A stretch of DNA of 64,000 nucleotides from Phoenix dactylifera (Eukaryota > Streptophyta > Magnoliopsida > Arecales > Arecaceae): assembly GCF_009389715.1 (NCBI RefSeq), contig NC_052394.1, forward strand, positions 22,198,899-22,262,898, written 5' to 3'. Of this stretch, positions 36,118-47,686 are shown piece by piece; position 1 is the first letter of the stretch, and the number at the start of each line of letters is the position of its first letter. The notes below the pieces were generated by a model. The model was not told the origin of the DNA, ran no database searches, and saw only the letters and a list, made by a program, of their open reading frames with translations. A program made the position numbers and the translations under genes.

Positions 36118-36152
36118 TGGCAGCGAACTCGGGCCCTTCCTCTAGCGCCAAC

Positions 36153-37252
36153 TGTTGCTGGAAATTGGACCCGGGGGCCGCCGCGAAGCCGGGGAAGGAG
36201 GAGCTCCGCTGCTACAGGGGGCGGACGGCGGTGCGCCGGCCGGCTGCGTCCTCCACCGTGGGGCGTGGGAGCGTCCGAAGAGGGGTGTGCGCCGGCTGGC
36301 TGTGTCCTCCGCTGCGGGGGGGTGTGCAAGTCCTGCAAGGAAAACCGGTGGCCGGGCTCCCCGGCGCCGGCCCTCCGATGCCTAAGTCAGAGGGGGCAAG
36401 TATGTGGAGAGAGCAGGGAAGAGAGTATCTGGAGAAGACAGCAAGAACATTTGGATAAGATAAAGAAGACGAAGAGGATGATGTCCTCAATTGTGTCTGT
36501 ACTTCCCGGCGGGTTCAGTCCCGGGGATCTGTTTCCGTTTTTGTTGTCCTCCTCCCCTTGGTTCTCCCAGGTTCCCTTTTATAGGAGGGGATTACGTTAC
36601 CTGGGAGGTAACCGGGGGATTTGTCCCTGTCTGTGATAATTGGGCACGATTTGGCCCATTAATGGCGTAATGGAGAACGGGACCGGATCAGACCGGAATC
36701 AGGGAGTTGTCACGGTCGATCGGACCTGTTGGAGTGGTTGAACCGCCGGCTGTGGTGGGCCTGGGGTCCGTGGATGGTAAGTGCATTTATTACCGAATGA
36801 ACCGGCGGTCAGGGAGAGCCATACGTTCTGATGGTTCAGTGATCCGGAGATCGTCTTGGGCCGTGTTCATTAAATGACTGAGTGCATCGGAGACTTGAGA
36901 GAGTCTCGTGCATTAATGGCAGGTCGTGCCGAATACCTGCGAAGATCTTATGCCTTGATGGCTTGGAGATAGTGGCAGGTTATAGTGGAGTTGTCAGGTC
37001 CCTTAGAGGGTTAGGTGGAAATTGGATATTTGGCTAAGGCATGGGCTCAGCCTTCTGGTCTCGGCCTTCTGGTCTATGAGCTCGAGAGCGGAAGAGCTCG
37101 ATCACTTAGGATGAGCTCGAGAGCGGAAGAGCCCGATCACTTAGGATGAGCTCGAGAGCGGAAGAGCTCCATCACTTAGGATGAGCTCGAGCTTGCTGAT
37201 GGATTTGGGTGCTATAATTACACTTGTGGGGTGGTCCATTTTTTCACCAACA
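36153..37252 (-). repeat. 5' LTR of the non-autonomous element
   Basis: 1100 bp, with a TATAAAAG box on the minus strand at 36583-36576. Both LTRs carry three copies of a 37-bp unit (GATGAGCTCGAGAGCGGAAG and following bases) near the outer end (about 37075-37190 here). Confidence 0.9.
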
Positions 37253-37280
37253 GAGGAAGCTAGAGTTGGGAACGAGAATG

Positions 37281-37908
37281 CATGATGCAGCTGTTTGATT
37301 AGAAAATTCAATCCGAACTCTCATCAATCAGACCCTTTCTGATGCGACTCCCATCCCAATCCAGACGCCCGCAAAATAAACTTCGAAGGGCGCAGACGGC
37401 GCGGTTACGAAGTTACAGCCGCCCGAACCTACCAAAGCCTCTTTAAGAGAGGAAACACGCTAGGATAATTTTTTAGTTGATATATCTTTTTTCGCGGGTC
37501 GTTTGGGGGTGAGATTTGGATTTTTATTTCCTTCATGGATACCAATTCTCATTTAAAAGTAAATGATTTGAATAAAGTGATTAAAACGACGAGTAGCTGT
37601 TCACCGAATCATCGAACCACTCCCAACCAAATTACCATCAAATTCAACCTGATAATACTTCAACGAAAATGACGATCTGATGCCCAGCCATAAAAGTAAT
37701 AAACAAATTCAGAGGAAACCCAAAGAAAATTCACATAAGGCCAAAACAGAGCACATATAAACTAATAAAACAAAGGTTTCTAATTCATTGCTTTCAATGC
37801 TTTGCAACATATCGTTTCCATCGAAACGAAAGCTAAAACTAAGATCCCAAAAACATAGCAATTACGCAGTTTTTTTAAAAAAGAAAAATTAGATAAGAAA
37901 CCCTAGAT
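37281..37908. other. Downstream flank of histone H2B
   Basis: No gene. The last 150-250 bp before 37909 probably form the H2B 3' UTR on the minus strand. The rest is AT-rich. Confidence 0.4.
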
Positions 37909-38364
37909 CTAAGAGCTGGTGAACTTGGTGACGGCTTTGGTGCCCTCAGAGACGGCGTGCTTGGCGAGCTCGCCCGGGAGGACGAGGCGAACGGAGGTCT
38001 GGATCTCCCGGGAGGTGATGGTCGGCTTCTTGTTGTAGCGGGCGAGCTTGGAAGACTCCTGGGCGAGCTTCTCGAAGATGTCGTTGATGAAGGAGTTCAT
38101 GATGCCCATGGCCTTGCTCGAGATGCCGATATCTGGGTGGACCTGTTTCAAGACCTTGAAGATGTAGATCTTGTAGGTCTCGCTCCCCTTCTTCGCCTTC
38201 TTCTTCTTCTTGTCGCCGGCGCCGCCCTCCTTGGTCGGGAGGCGCTTCCCGGCCTTGGGCTTCTTCTCGGCGGGGGCCTTCTCCGCCACAGCCTTCTTCT
38301 CCTCTGCCGGCTTATCAGAGACCGGCTTCTTCTCGGCAGGCTTCTTCTCGGCCTTGGGCGCCAT
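37909..38364 (-). CDS. H2B: Histone H2B, 151 aa
   Basis: Intronless replication-type core histone; pairs with H2A in the nucleosome. The N-tail (about residues 1-60) is the long Lys/Ala/Glu-rich plant type, with several EKKP repeats and [20 protein letters not shown] at the junction. The histone fold follows: [20 protein letters not shown], then [20 protein letters not shown], then [20 protein letters not shown]. It ends AVTKFTSS, with the conserved ubiquitin-acceptor lysine region ([12 protein letters not shown]) intact. Length and start are as expected for plant H2B. The gene stands alone, without an H2A partner. Confidence 0.98.
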   Translation of the reverse strand: MAPKAEKKPAEKKPVSDKPAEEKKAVAEKAPAEKKPKAGKRLPTKEGGAGDKKKKKAKKGSETYKIYIFKVLKQVHPDIGISSKAMGIMNSFINDIFEKLAQESSKLARYNKKPTITSREIQTSVRLVLPGELAKHAVSEGTKAVTKFTSS

Positions 38365-38492
38365 GAGGAATCGAGATCGAAGGCGAGATTTAGAAGGAGA
38401 AGAGATTTGGGAAATTTCTGGTGTTGGGGAAAGCGGAAATTATGCAAGAGGCTTCGCGCAGGAGAAAGATGGTCTGGGCGGAGAGAATAAAG

Positions 38493-38610
38493 ATATATAT
38501 ATATAGAGAAAGTGGTGGATGGGGATTGCACGATGGGTTGCGCCCCGGATCGATGAGCTGGCAATATCGGTGACCGTTGATGTTTTGTGAAGGGAGATGG
38601 GCGACATTGG
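38493..38610 (-). promoter_or_regulatory. H2B promoter: TATA box and CCAAT box
   Basis: On the minus strand a TATATATATATC box lies at 38505-38493, about 130 bp above the ATG. A CCAAT motif lies at 38610-38606, 100 bp further up. I did not find an exact copy of the plant histone octamer CGCGGATC. Confidence 0.55.
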
Positions 38611-38709
38611 ACGGCTGAGATGCGACTGAATCGCTTCGGTGGGTGGGTCGATCCCGCTAGGGCTTCAAGACGTGGAGTACAGGATACGGCACCTCCAAAA
38701 AAAAAATTA

Positions 38710-38950
38710 ATTATAAAGAAAGGCAAAAGAAGCCGCGGGCTTTTATTAAAAATTAAATATATTTACAGCAAAAATAAAGAACAGCACGAGTATATTCCGA
38801 GGGCGGAGATGGACATATGCGCGAAAAAAAAAATAAATAGTTTCAAACTGATAATCAGAAAAAAGAATATTAATGTTCGTAAGAAAGAGCAGTGGAGGCA
38901 AAAACCTTACCTAAATCTATAAGCAGGAACAAGTTTCAAGCAATTTCGCA
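38710..38950. repeat. Dispersed repeat, copy 1 (LINE-tail-like)
   Basis: Shares a run of short blocks with 45793-46045 in the same order: GGCAAAAG-AGCC, GGCTTTTATT, ATTTACA, ACATATGC, AAATAGTT, CTGATAATCAG and GTTCGTAAGAA. It lies just upstream of the H2B promoter. Probably the 3' part of a LINE or other retroelement. Confidence 0.5.
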
Positions 38951-39166
38951 TAGATTTTTAAGCTAACATTTTTCAGCTATACCAACTTTTTTTTAACATG
39001 AAGAGCTATGTTTTGCCGATCTTCAAAACCAAGTTGTTGTTCCTCTTTTCACATCCAAATAAGATTTTAAAAAAAAACACCAAAATCCAGAATGGCCGCA
39101 AGCTCCAAATATATTTTTTTTATTTGTTTTGATCAATCTTAATTTATCATGCATGTACGAGCGCGC

Positions 39167-39207
<41 letters not shown>

Positions 39208-39695
39208 TATCTTGGATTTATATAAAAGTTTTTTTTTTTGGTGCTATGTACACAAAAGACCTTCAAGACCGTCCACACTGTAGCGTTTGGCTGGGGTTGG
39301 GCTTTGATGAATTATAGTTGCTGGAAAACTATTTATGGGCTTTTTTACATACATAGCTCTATCAAGTATACTATATATTTTTGATTCCAAAATCTCTATA
39401 GTTAAACCTAAGAAAACTCTTAAAATAAATACAGGTTTTCCTTTTCTGATAAAAATCTGAGAGTGAGATTCCTTACTATGAAGTTTATATGCCCATCATC
39501 AGCTGCTAGACACAGGTTACAACAATAACAACACTCACCAAGTTACAAAAGATTATGAAGCAGAAAAGATGGCCCTTCTTGTTTTCACAATTAAATTTGT
39601 TCTTTTGTTTCTTGTAACAGAATTAAGAATGGAAGAAACTTCGAACCAACCAAGATTGGAAACATCTTACAACTCCTTTGATTGGTCTGTACTCA
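38951..39695. other. Intergenic, with (TA)n microsatellite
   Basis: No gene. A TA dinucleotide run of about 17 units lies at 39168-39202. The 200 bp before 39696 probably include the RIBA3 3' UTR on the minus strand. Confidence 0.5.
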
Positions 39696-42600
39696 TCATG
39701 AGAATCCAGGCAAAGTTCCTGGCAGATCTGAACCATAGACATGCCCCATCTTGATTCTTTTGGTCTCCAGGTATATCTTGTTTTCTTCTGTTATGGGGGA
39801 CATAACTGGGACCCTCCCAACTACAGCCAGACCGTAGCCCTTAAGTCCTACAAACTTGGCTGGGTTGTTGGTCATCAGCCGCATTGTGCGCACGCCAATG
39901 TCCCTTAGAATCTGCAGACACCAATAAAAGCTTCTCAAAGATAATAAGCCCATTTCAGAAGAACTACCAGTACCACCTGCTTTCAGAAGAACCGAGTTAA
40001 TGAACCCATTTCAATAAAGCAAACAAGAGAACCATGAAGTTTTCCTCTCTTCAAGATATAAGAGCTATGAACAATGCTAGCTCGCAGAAGTTTACCTGAG
40101 CACCAATGCCATACTCGCGAGCATCAACAGACAACCCAAGTTCCAGATTTGCTTCGACTGTGTCATGTCCCAGGTCCTGTAAGTTGTATGCACGAAGCTT
40201 GTGTCCCAATCCGATGCCTCTTCCTTCATGACCGCGTAGGTAAACTAAAACCCCTCTGCCAGCCTTCTCGATCAGCTGCATTGCGAGATCTAGCTGACTG
40301 CCACAGTCACACCGAGCAGATCCAAGGATGTCTCCAGTCAGACATTCGGAATGCACTCTTGCAAGGACATCCTGCCCGTCTCCAATATCACCCTGCAAAT
40401 TAATTTTAAGCAACCCATGCTCTTCTATGTGATGATGACAAAAAGCTGGCTTGGCAAAAGCATGAAAGAAATCATTGTCATTTTTCTGACATTGCCGTAT
40501 CAAGATAAATGGGACTTCCTTTGAGTCATGGCGGCAAACAAAGGAGGAAAGAATGCTAAGCTACTATAACTCACATCAGGATACAGAGCTTATATAGTTG
40601 CACATTGAAGATACGGAGATCCTTCAAATCACTTATGAGTTTATTCAGTTTGTACTTACAGACTACTATCAACACATACATACCTGCATTCTCAGGAAAT
40701 CATAAACACAGCTCCCATTGGAGAAAGTGATATTTGATATGATTAGCTGAACTCTAGCAGAGCTGCAGTTTGAGGAACAAAAACACTTGATGAGGCTTGG
40801 GTTTTCTTACTTTAAGGTTGTTCAGGATGATTTATATATTTGTAGATTGTGTGTTGGCTTAAAATTGGTAGAAGAGTCGGATAGTGTAGATTTTGGATTG
40901 CGGAGTTCGAACAGGAATTGCATGGTACATATCAGTTGTTATGAATCTGATTATTTCAACAGAATGTATTATGATTATAAGAAAAAAAAAAAGGCACTGG
41001 TTTCTATCTTTCCTTCTCTCCTTTTCTCTGATGTGTGTGTGTGTGTATGTTGATATCTTCCTTCTCCAAGAGCTTTTGCATATATTCTTCTTCTCCTCCA
41101 ACAAGGAACAATTTGCTGCTGCTACTTGTTACCTTATCAACTTAGATGTTCCTACAGGAACCAGCAGGGGGGATATTTTACATATCAGATTGTCGACATT
41201 CATTCTTCTCTGTTCTCTTTTGATATATGCAATTTTAGTAACGGTTTATGTCAAATACTTCTGTAAGTTTATAACATAAGATATATCCCATAACCATTCC
41301 ACCTGAAGGTAAATTACCATATCAATATTGTCATATGAAACTCCAAATTTTAAACATCTATTTAGGTTATTAAACACATTTCACTTCCCAAAACACAATC
41401 CTACTACCGTGCACAAGTTAAAGCAGATGCAGATATTCATTTTGCTTCAAATACCTTCACGACAGCAATGTGCTCGGTGCCATCTAACTTAGACCGATAA
41501 CAATAAGCCTGGAATAAGCCCCATTTAGTCGGCAATCGGGAGACAGCAATTCTTTCCACCAGTTTCTCACGTTTGCTTCTATACCTGAAAAAATATCAGT
41601 ATGGGCAAAAACATGCACAAGATCTTCAATTCAGTCACCATTGCAGAAGCATAAAATCAGGAATCTCACGTGTGCGGGAAAAAAAAAAAGAGAGAGTAAA
41701 ATAGACATTTATGACAGGGAGTCCATAATATGAAAACATATATTGAAGATGCCAAAGAGATGAGAGATTGATTCCTTTTCCTTTTCCTTTCTATATGAAT
41801 ATATGCAGTAGTGTATTAGATATATCACCATTCACCAGTATATGCAAGCATTTCCAATACACCATCTCTGTTTCTGAGAGATTGATTTTATAATTACATA
41901 ACAGGGTGCTGAACATGAAATTATGATCTTCATATTGCCATGTAACTGCAGCAGGTAATTACAAAGACTAATTTTAATTCCTCATACAGATTAATATCCT
42001 TAATGATCATAAATTCATGTCTTATTATAACAGGAAATGACTTCATCGTGATTGGAAAAAAGAAACAACACCCGAAGCATAGATGATGTATATTTTGCAC
42101 AAGTCATAGCAGTCTTTGACTTATCAAAACAGAAGGTTCGAATTCATAACTGAGCTAAAAGTTGGCTAGATAATGAAATGGTTCTAACAATGTTGGTTTT
42201 AATCGGTGGTCGGCCTTTTCCTCCTGCCAGTGCTATACACTTTGTGTACTCAGTGGCTTTTCATGACATACATTAAGAGTTATAAGCTAATCATTTATTT
42301 TCTTGTTTTTCATTTTTGTTTTCTGGGCCATCAAAATTATATCTTCTTTAGATTGACTGGTGTACATGAATTCCTAACCAAAAAGAATTTCGCATCACAA
42401 TATATAGATCTCATCTGAATAAAAGAAATGCATGCATGCTGCAAAATTATGATCATATAGGAGACAAAGATTATACATGATAATAATACATGATCAAGCC
42501 TTATTACCTGATGTACTCACCGGATCAAATCAGTGATCGAAATGATTGGTAAACTATACTCCTCAGCCATCTTCCTCAAAGCAGGCAGTCCTGCCATGGA

Positions 42601-44604
42601 ACCATCCTCAGGATCGACGATGGTTGAAAGAACTGAAACAGGCCTTAAACCAGCTAGAATAATCAGGTCCACTGATGCCTCGGTATGACCGGCTCTCTTC
42701 AGAACACCACCATTTCTATACTTAAGAGGAAATACATGGCCGGGTCTTCTGAAATCTACCGGTTTAGAATCAGGTGAAGAAAGAGCAAGAATTGTTTTTG
42801 CCCTGTCTGCAGCTGACACACCAGTAGATGTGCCCACTCTCGCATCCTAGATGGAAAGTAAAAGGCAATTAATTAACCAATTCCAGTTCCAGTAGATGCT
42901 CGCCATACTGCTTATTGAATCATGAACTACAGCAATTTAAAAATTCTTGGAACTCGATGTGTAGTACCACTGTTACTGTGGAAGCTGCAGCTGAAAGATC
43001 CTCAATTTCAGTGATAGGAGACATCATAGGAATCATCAGGCTCTCCAGGTCCTCTTCCTTCATGCCCACAGACACAATTCCAGAACCATGCCTGATCATG
43101 AAAGCAATAGCCCGAGGATTTACTAGAGTCGCTGCCATGATAAGATCCCCTTCATTATCACCATTTTCATCATCTACAGCAATCACAAACTAGAGAATAA
43201 TAAATGAATTAACTTGACTGCTGCTGCGCTTTACAGGAAAAGATTGAAAAGCTAAAGCAAGAGCAGATAGTAAGCTAACACATGAAATGCCCTTCTTGGG
43301 GTCCCTCGCAGACACCCATTTTTATCTCTGTTCATGATCAAGTAAGACATCTAGGAGGCTGAAGATTAAGTCTGACAATATAGACCAACTGGACTCTAAA
43401 CCCAAATTCAGATTCTATGGGCTTCATTCCATTTTCTAGTTTCTTCCGAGCAATCAAAATTGACAGGAGAGACCATTGTGCCACAGAAAGATAGTTCATG
43501 GTCTGAATACTAGAAAAATTTATAAGGGATAAAAAAAAATTATATGCTCAGTTTGAAAAAAAAAATGATAAGCAAGAAAAGAAAGTTGATGCAGAGATAA
43601 ATGAAAACCCAATCAACAAGCTTTCTCCAACTAATTTCTGCTGGCAGCCACTGTTTCAAAGGAGATGCTTTTATTAGTTCTGAATTAGTGCATCACGCAA
43701 TTAGTTTGTGATGTAGCTTAATAATATAGCAACAGTGATTTCCTCAACATAAGGTTTATATCTGACCATATCCACAAAGATCATACGACAGATTGACATA
43801 ACCTATGTGATCTTCGAAATCATCATAAGCTGACAGCTAAACCAATGGCAACTAGGTAAGTTAGCAGAGAAGGCCAGCGACCGATGACCAAGGCATGCAA
43901 TTTGATGAAAAAGGCAATCTTACTCAAAAATCAAAACAAAAAAGTGCTCTCAGGAAGGATCGAACTTCCTTGGACCATTTCAGCTGATCATCGTACACCA
44001 TGTTGAACTAAAAACTTTATCTCCACAGTAGGTCGAATTCAATATAGCTTGATATGCAGACAAGCCATCAGACAGACAAATGAAATAAGAGAAACATGAC
44101 AGTTATTATGAATTAGAAATAGACCTTTCCCTGACGTAAAGCATTGATGGCCTGATCAATGGAGGAGAAGCCTTCTGAAGGGCAGTCGGGATCGCCCTCC
44201 GTATCACTGACAAAGAAATCTACCGTTTCCTGAGTTATTTCAGCACTCACAGTTCCAAATGAAACACCTGATTCATCAAGCTCACTGGAAAGAGACCCAT
44301 TATCCCTTCCCTTCAGATAACTCTCCATGTTTTCTGCACCCCCCATCCCATCCCCACCAATTGCAAAACATCCAAATTTCAACCATCCTTTTCTAGTTAC
44401 TCCAAATCCCAGACTGTGCAAACCGAAAAAGGAGCGGTGGAAGCTGATACATATATCAAAATTCGAAAAAAAAACAGATGATAAAAACATAGATTTGTGA
44501 AGAAGAGTAATAATGAATAAAGTCCACGAATTTGAGGAAATTTTTTACCTTGAGTTGGTGATAGCATGAGGCAACAACGTGGAGCTAACCAGAAGGCAAT
44601 CCAT
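39696..44604 (-). CDS. RIBA3: RIBA3-type riboflavin biosynthesis protein (GTP cyclohydrolase II with altered DHBP synthase domain), 521 aa
   Basis: Plastid enzyme of vitamin B2 synthesis. Exons 44604-44549, 44443-44125, 43189-42968, 42846-42521, 41584-41455, 40392-40096 and 39911-39696 sum to 1566 bp in one frame. The N-terminus ([18 protein letters not shown], Ser/Thr-rich then RKGW) looks like a chloroplast transit peptide. The middle is the DHBP synthase domain ([40 protein letters not shown]). The C-terminal half is GTP cyclohydrolase II with the zinc cysteines in [18 protein letters not shown], then [19 protein letters not shown] and MTNNPAK, all intact. In the DHBPS half the catalytic RENEGD motif reads GDNEGD, and the usual CE before the DDGSMA-type motif is ST. 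These changes fit the RIBA3 class, in which only the cyclohydrolase is expected to work. Ortholog assignment is inference. Confidence 0.93.
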
Positions 44605-46699
44605 TCAGGGAGAGATTCAAGTACAGACAACTCATAACTTACGTTTCCATACCTCTATCAGCTTAAGGCTCCAGGCATTCCCTTTAGGCTTTTGCTCGGA
44701 CTTATCTGCTTATTTGGAAAGTGGAACCACATCAAATAGGTGGAACAATTCAGACCTCAACTTCCGGATATGGTAAGCCAATATCATGACCACGATTACA
44801 TAAGATTGTCCCCAATATATTATAGATTTCATCGAGATTATATTATCTATACAGATGGTAGTCCATCAAAATAACCAAGCAGGCTTTCTCTCCGTTTTCT
44901 TCCTTTTCTTCTTACAATTTGACTATAGGATGACATCTGAATTACATAATTGCATACAAAAATGGTTTTTATTAAGACAATGAGTCAAAGGGAAGATGAC
45001 ACGGATACACTGCATATATGTGCGTTTTTTTTGTTTTTGTTTGATGTAACTGCATATATGTAGACTTAAAGATGCTTTTCACCAGTATGCCATGTATGAA
45101 TAGTTTCATCACATTTGTATATCTAACTCACAAGTATTGTGCAATGTGAATTTAGAATTTGAAATTCTAAATTCACCACCTGAATATTCTATGAGTAACT
45201 TGCTTTCAAATCAGATATCAAATTTGCAGCAGTACAGATGTATCATGGCTGGAAGTAGACTTGTCTGTGAAAAAAGGAAAAAACTGGGGATGCGGGGGGA
45301 GCTTAGCTTAGGGGAGTGTTTGGCTGGAGCCCGGCTTCTTCTAATGGCCTATGGTTTCGGACCCAGAACCTAGTTCATTATTTACACTAACCCAACATCC
45401 ACCTCCTTGTACTTAGTAACTTCATTCTATCATAACATCCACCGTATAAGTTTACTTTAAACTGATACTATACAGCCAGGTCACAATGTACGCAAAATCA
45501 GTTAGGTAATTATATTCATGAGAATGAAAATTCTGTTATTGAGCCCAGCAATTGTCGATGCAATACTCAAGATGCTCCATCATTGTTGCCGTGCAACACA
45601 TGAACGGTGGTGATTGTGGATTGGACTCTCAAATTTGCTTCCCAGAATTTGAGAAGATCTCATGATGCCCCATTGTTTTTTCTTTTTCTTTTTTTCTGAG
45701 GAGACTCCAATACCCTATTGCTATCATTCCCTTTTCTTCAGTTCCATTGCTTGCTTGCTTAACTTTAAGTTTTTTTATATATATATATATATAAAGAGGA
45801 GGCAAAAGGAGCCATCCGGCTTTTATTGAAGATTAATCACATTTACAACAGAGATGAGCTAGGGGCATAGATGAGTTACATTGTCAAGAGAGGAAAGGAA
45901 CATATGCAAGAAAAAAAGCTAAATAGTTCCAAACCAAGTACCTGATAATCAGGATAGAAATGTTGATGCTCGTAAGAAGAAACAATAGAGCATTCACAAA
46001 TATTTGCAGAAAAAAAATACTAGAATCCAAAAAAAAGCAGTGCTTAACTTCAAGTCCATCCAATTTATTCACACTGCTGGCATAAAACAGCAATAATAAT
46101 TCAGGTATTTCACTGTCGTTTTGCTATGAATGCATGCAAAAAATTCTGTTAAATCAGAAAAAGGAGTTGGAGAAAAAAAAGATATCCTTGCCATGACATC
46201 AAGCCTATTTTGAGGCGATCGCATTGCATTGAACTCTCAATGTACCATAGCTATACATCAAATAAAAATCCTTCACCATGCGTGCCTTTTCATTCTAAAG
46301 TCGTCTACTTCTCGCGTCTTGAAACTGCACTCGGGATACCTGTTGATGTAATGAGGAATGACATGAAAAGCCTTTGCAAACAAAACGATGGCACATTGTT
46401 CCATGGAGAAGCTCTTGGTGCATTCAACTTTCTCTCTTGGGTGATAAGGCGCTTCGTTCATTCGTCATCTTTCCTAGATCTTCCAGCGAAGAGCTATGCG
46501 GCTAAACCGATCTATGATAACCCAAAATTACGTCCACCCATGGTTTTGGTGCACCAAACCTCTTTTGCTTCAAGCCGTAGGACATGATTTACTTGCACGT
46601 GATCTGGGAAGAGTATCTCTCATAATATGATGGCGAGAGACTGCTGTAACCAGGAAAGAATGCTGAGATTATGATACAAGCAATGAATGCCACGAAAAC
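44605..46699. other. Intergenic between RIBA3 and ATL genes
   Basis: Contains the RIBA3 promoter side (from 44605) and the 3' flank of the ATL gene. No recognisable gene. A 125-codon open frame on the plus strand at 46210-46587 matches no family I know and lacks coding features; I leave it uncalled. Confidence 0.4.
45793..46045. repeat. Dispersed repeat, copy 2 (LINE-tail-like)
   Basis: Same block order as 38710-38950. It is preceded by a T run and a short TA microsatellite (45770-45793), which would be the tail side of a minus-strand retroposon. Confidence 0.5.
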
Positions 46700-47401
46700 T
46701 TACTGATGGCTGCTTGATTCAGGCATTTGAGAGGTTGAGGCCATGGATGAAGGTGCCATTCCCACCTGAGGAAAAGATTCACCCGAGTCTGACCCGGGCC
46801 GATTGCCTCTCACTGCTTCCCACCTGAGCTCCTGGTTTCGAACTGCCTCAGATTCTAAAAGACTATATCCTAGGGGCCTTCCTTGGTACGTGTTTTCTCT
46901 GGGTAGCGTCCCTAACAAACCATTCGCTGAAGCGGGAGAATCGAAATTGCTACCGGAAGCATACAAAACATCGGTTCTGCATAAGGGGCAGGTGGAGTGA
47001 GAGCGAAACCAAGGGTCAATGCAGGAGATGTGGAAGATGTGAGCACAGTTTGGCAGCAATCTCAGCCACTCTCCTTCTCCAAACTTCCCCAAGCAAATGG
47101 AGCAAGCACCGCTGCCATCATCACTCTGCTTCGTTTTTTCCCGGAACTGAACGGCCGGGAGGGACTGTATGATGGCAGAAGCCAGGCCTTCACACTGCAA
47201 CCCTGGTGAAGCGTTGTCTGGGTTGTTCTCGCCTAGAAGTCGCCTCCCGGTCCTCCTTCTGAACAAGAATGGACCCGTATAGCCAGGTGAACAGCGCCTT
47301 TTGATGACCTTGTACAAGCTACCAAGCAGCAGTATAAAGCAAACAGCATAGACAGATAAAATTACAGGCTCTTTCCAATCTAAATCTAGGATTTGAGGCA
47401 T
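46700..47401 (-). CDS. ATL-family RING-H2 E3 ubiquitin ligase, 233 aa
   Basis: Intronless, as most ATL genes. One N-terminal membrane helix (residues about 12-31, PVILSVYAVCFILLLGSLY), a basic stop-transfer stretch, then a degenerate GLD motif (GLASAIIQSLPAV, residues 72-84). The RING-H2 finger spans residues 100-141 (CSICLGKFGEGEWLRLLPNC, then HIFH, CIDPWFRSHSTCPLC), with all eight zinc ligands present and the Pro before the third cysteine pair as in ATLs. The C-terminal 90 residues are Ser/Gly/Pro-rich and likely disordered. It should bind E2 enzymes at a membrane and ubiquitinate unknown targets. The exact family member cannot be named. Confidence 0.93.
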   Translation of the reverse strand: MPQILDLDWKEPVILSVYAVCFILLLGSLYKVIKRRCSPGYTGPFLFRRRTGRRLLGENNPDNASPGLQCEGLASAIIQSLPAVQFREKTKQSDDGSGACSICLGKFGEGEWLRLLPNCAHIFHISCIDPWFRSHSTCPLCRTDVLYASGSNFDSPASANGLLGTLPRENTYQGRPLGYSLLESEAVRNQELRWEAVRGNRPGSDSGESFPQVGMAPSSMASTSQMPESSSHQ

Positions 47402-47686
47402 AGTATCTCAAGACTGCATATGTTTTGGTAGAGGAAAGGCGGAAGGCTATGAAGAGAGGTATCGCTATAAATAAAACCTTGTTCTTACCAATTTGACGCA
47501 GGCATCGGTTACAACGATGTTGAGTTGGAGTTGATTGGGTTGGCGATAACTCTAAGGATGGTAGCGTAAGTGGATGCATTAACTGACAAAATGACATTGG
47601 TAAGATAGCTCGTATACTACAAAGCAAGCTAACTTCGCATTCTATTGTCACAATGGAAGAGTCCAACTGTCCAGATGAGCATGACT

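Larger units (their letters stand above)
32660..37252 (-). mobile_element. Non-autonomous Ty3/gypsy (Tat-related) LTR element, 4.6 kb
   Basis: LTRs at 32660-33871 and 36153-37252 start TGTTGCTGG and end CCAACA, flanked by GAGGG and GAGGA. The interior (2.3 kb) lacks RT and integrase. It keeps the same primer-binding site as the 12.6-kb neighbour (GCGCTAGAGGAAGGGCCC on the minus strand beside 36152), a gag N-terminus remnant (MKLRSKGASNASQR, then EQFDALVQQVQALATAVQSL) and a scrap of the second RNase H near 35110-35239. It is broken, with most coding parts lost and several breaks in what remains. The LTRs differ by only a few substitutions plus a repeat-number change, so it is young. Confidence 0.9.

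Noticed and set aside
43945-44020. Possible tRNA gene in RIBA3 intron 2: a perfect T-arm (GGAAG-TTCGATC-CTTCC) followed by TTTTTT on the minus strand.
   Set aside because: No matching acceptor stem, D-arm or anticodon arm could be drawn upstream; at most a tRNA relic.
46210-46587. 125-codon open frame on the plus strand between RIBA3 and ATL.
   Set aside because: No family resemblance, no splice or promoter context; may be chance.
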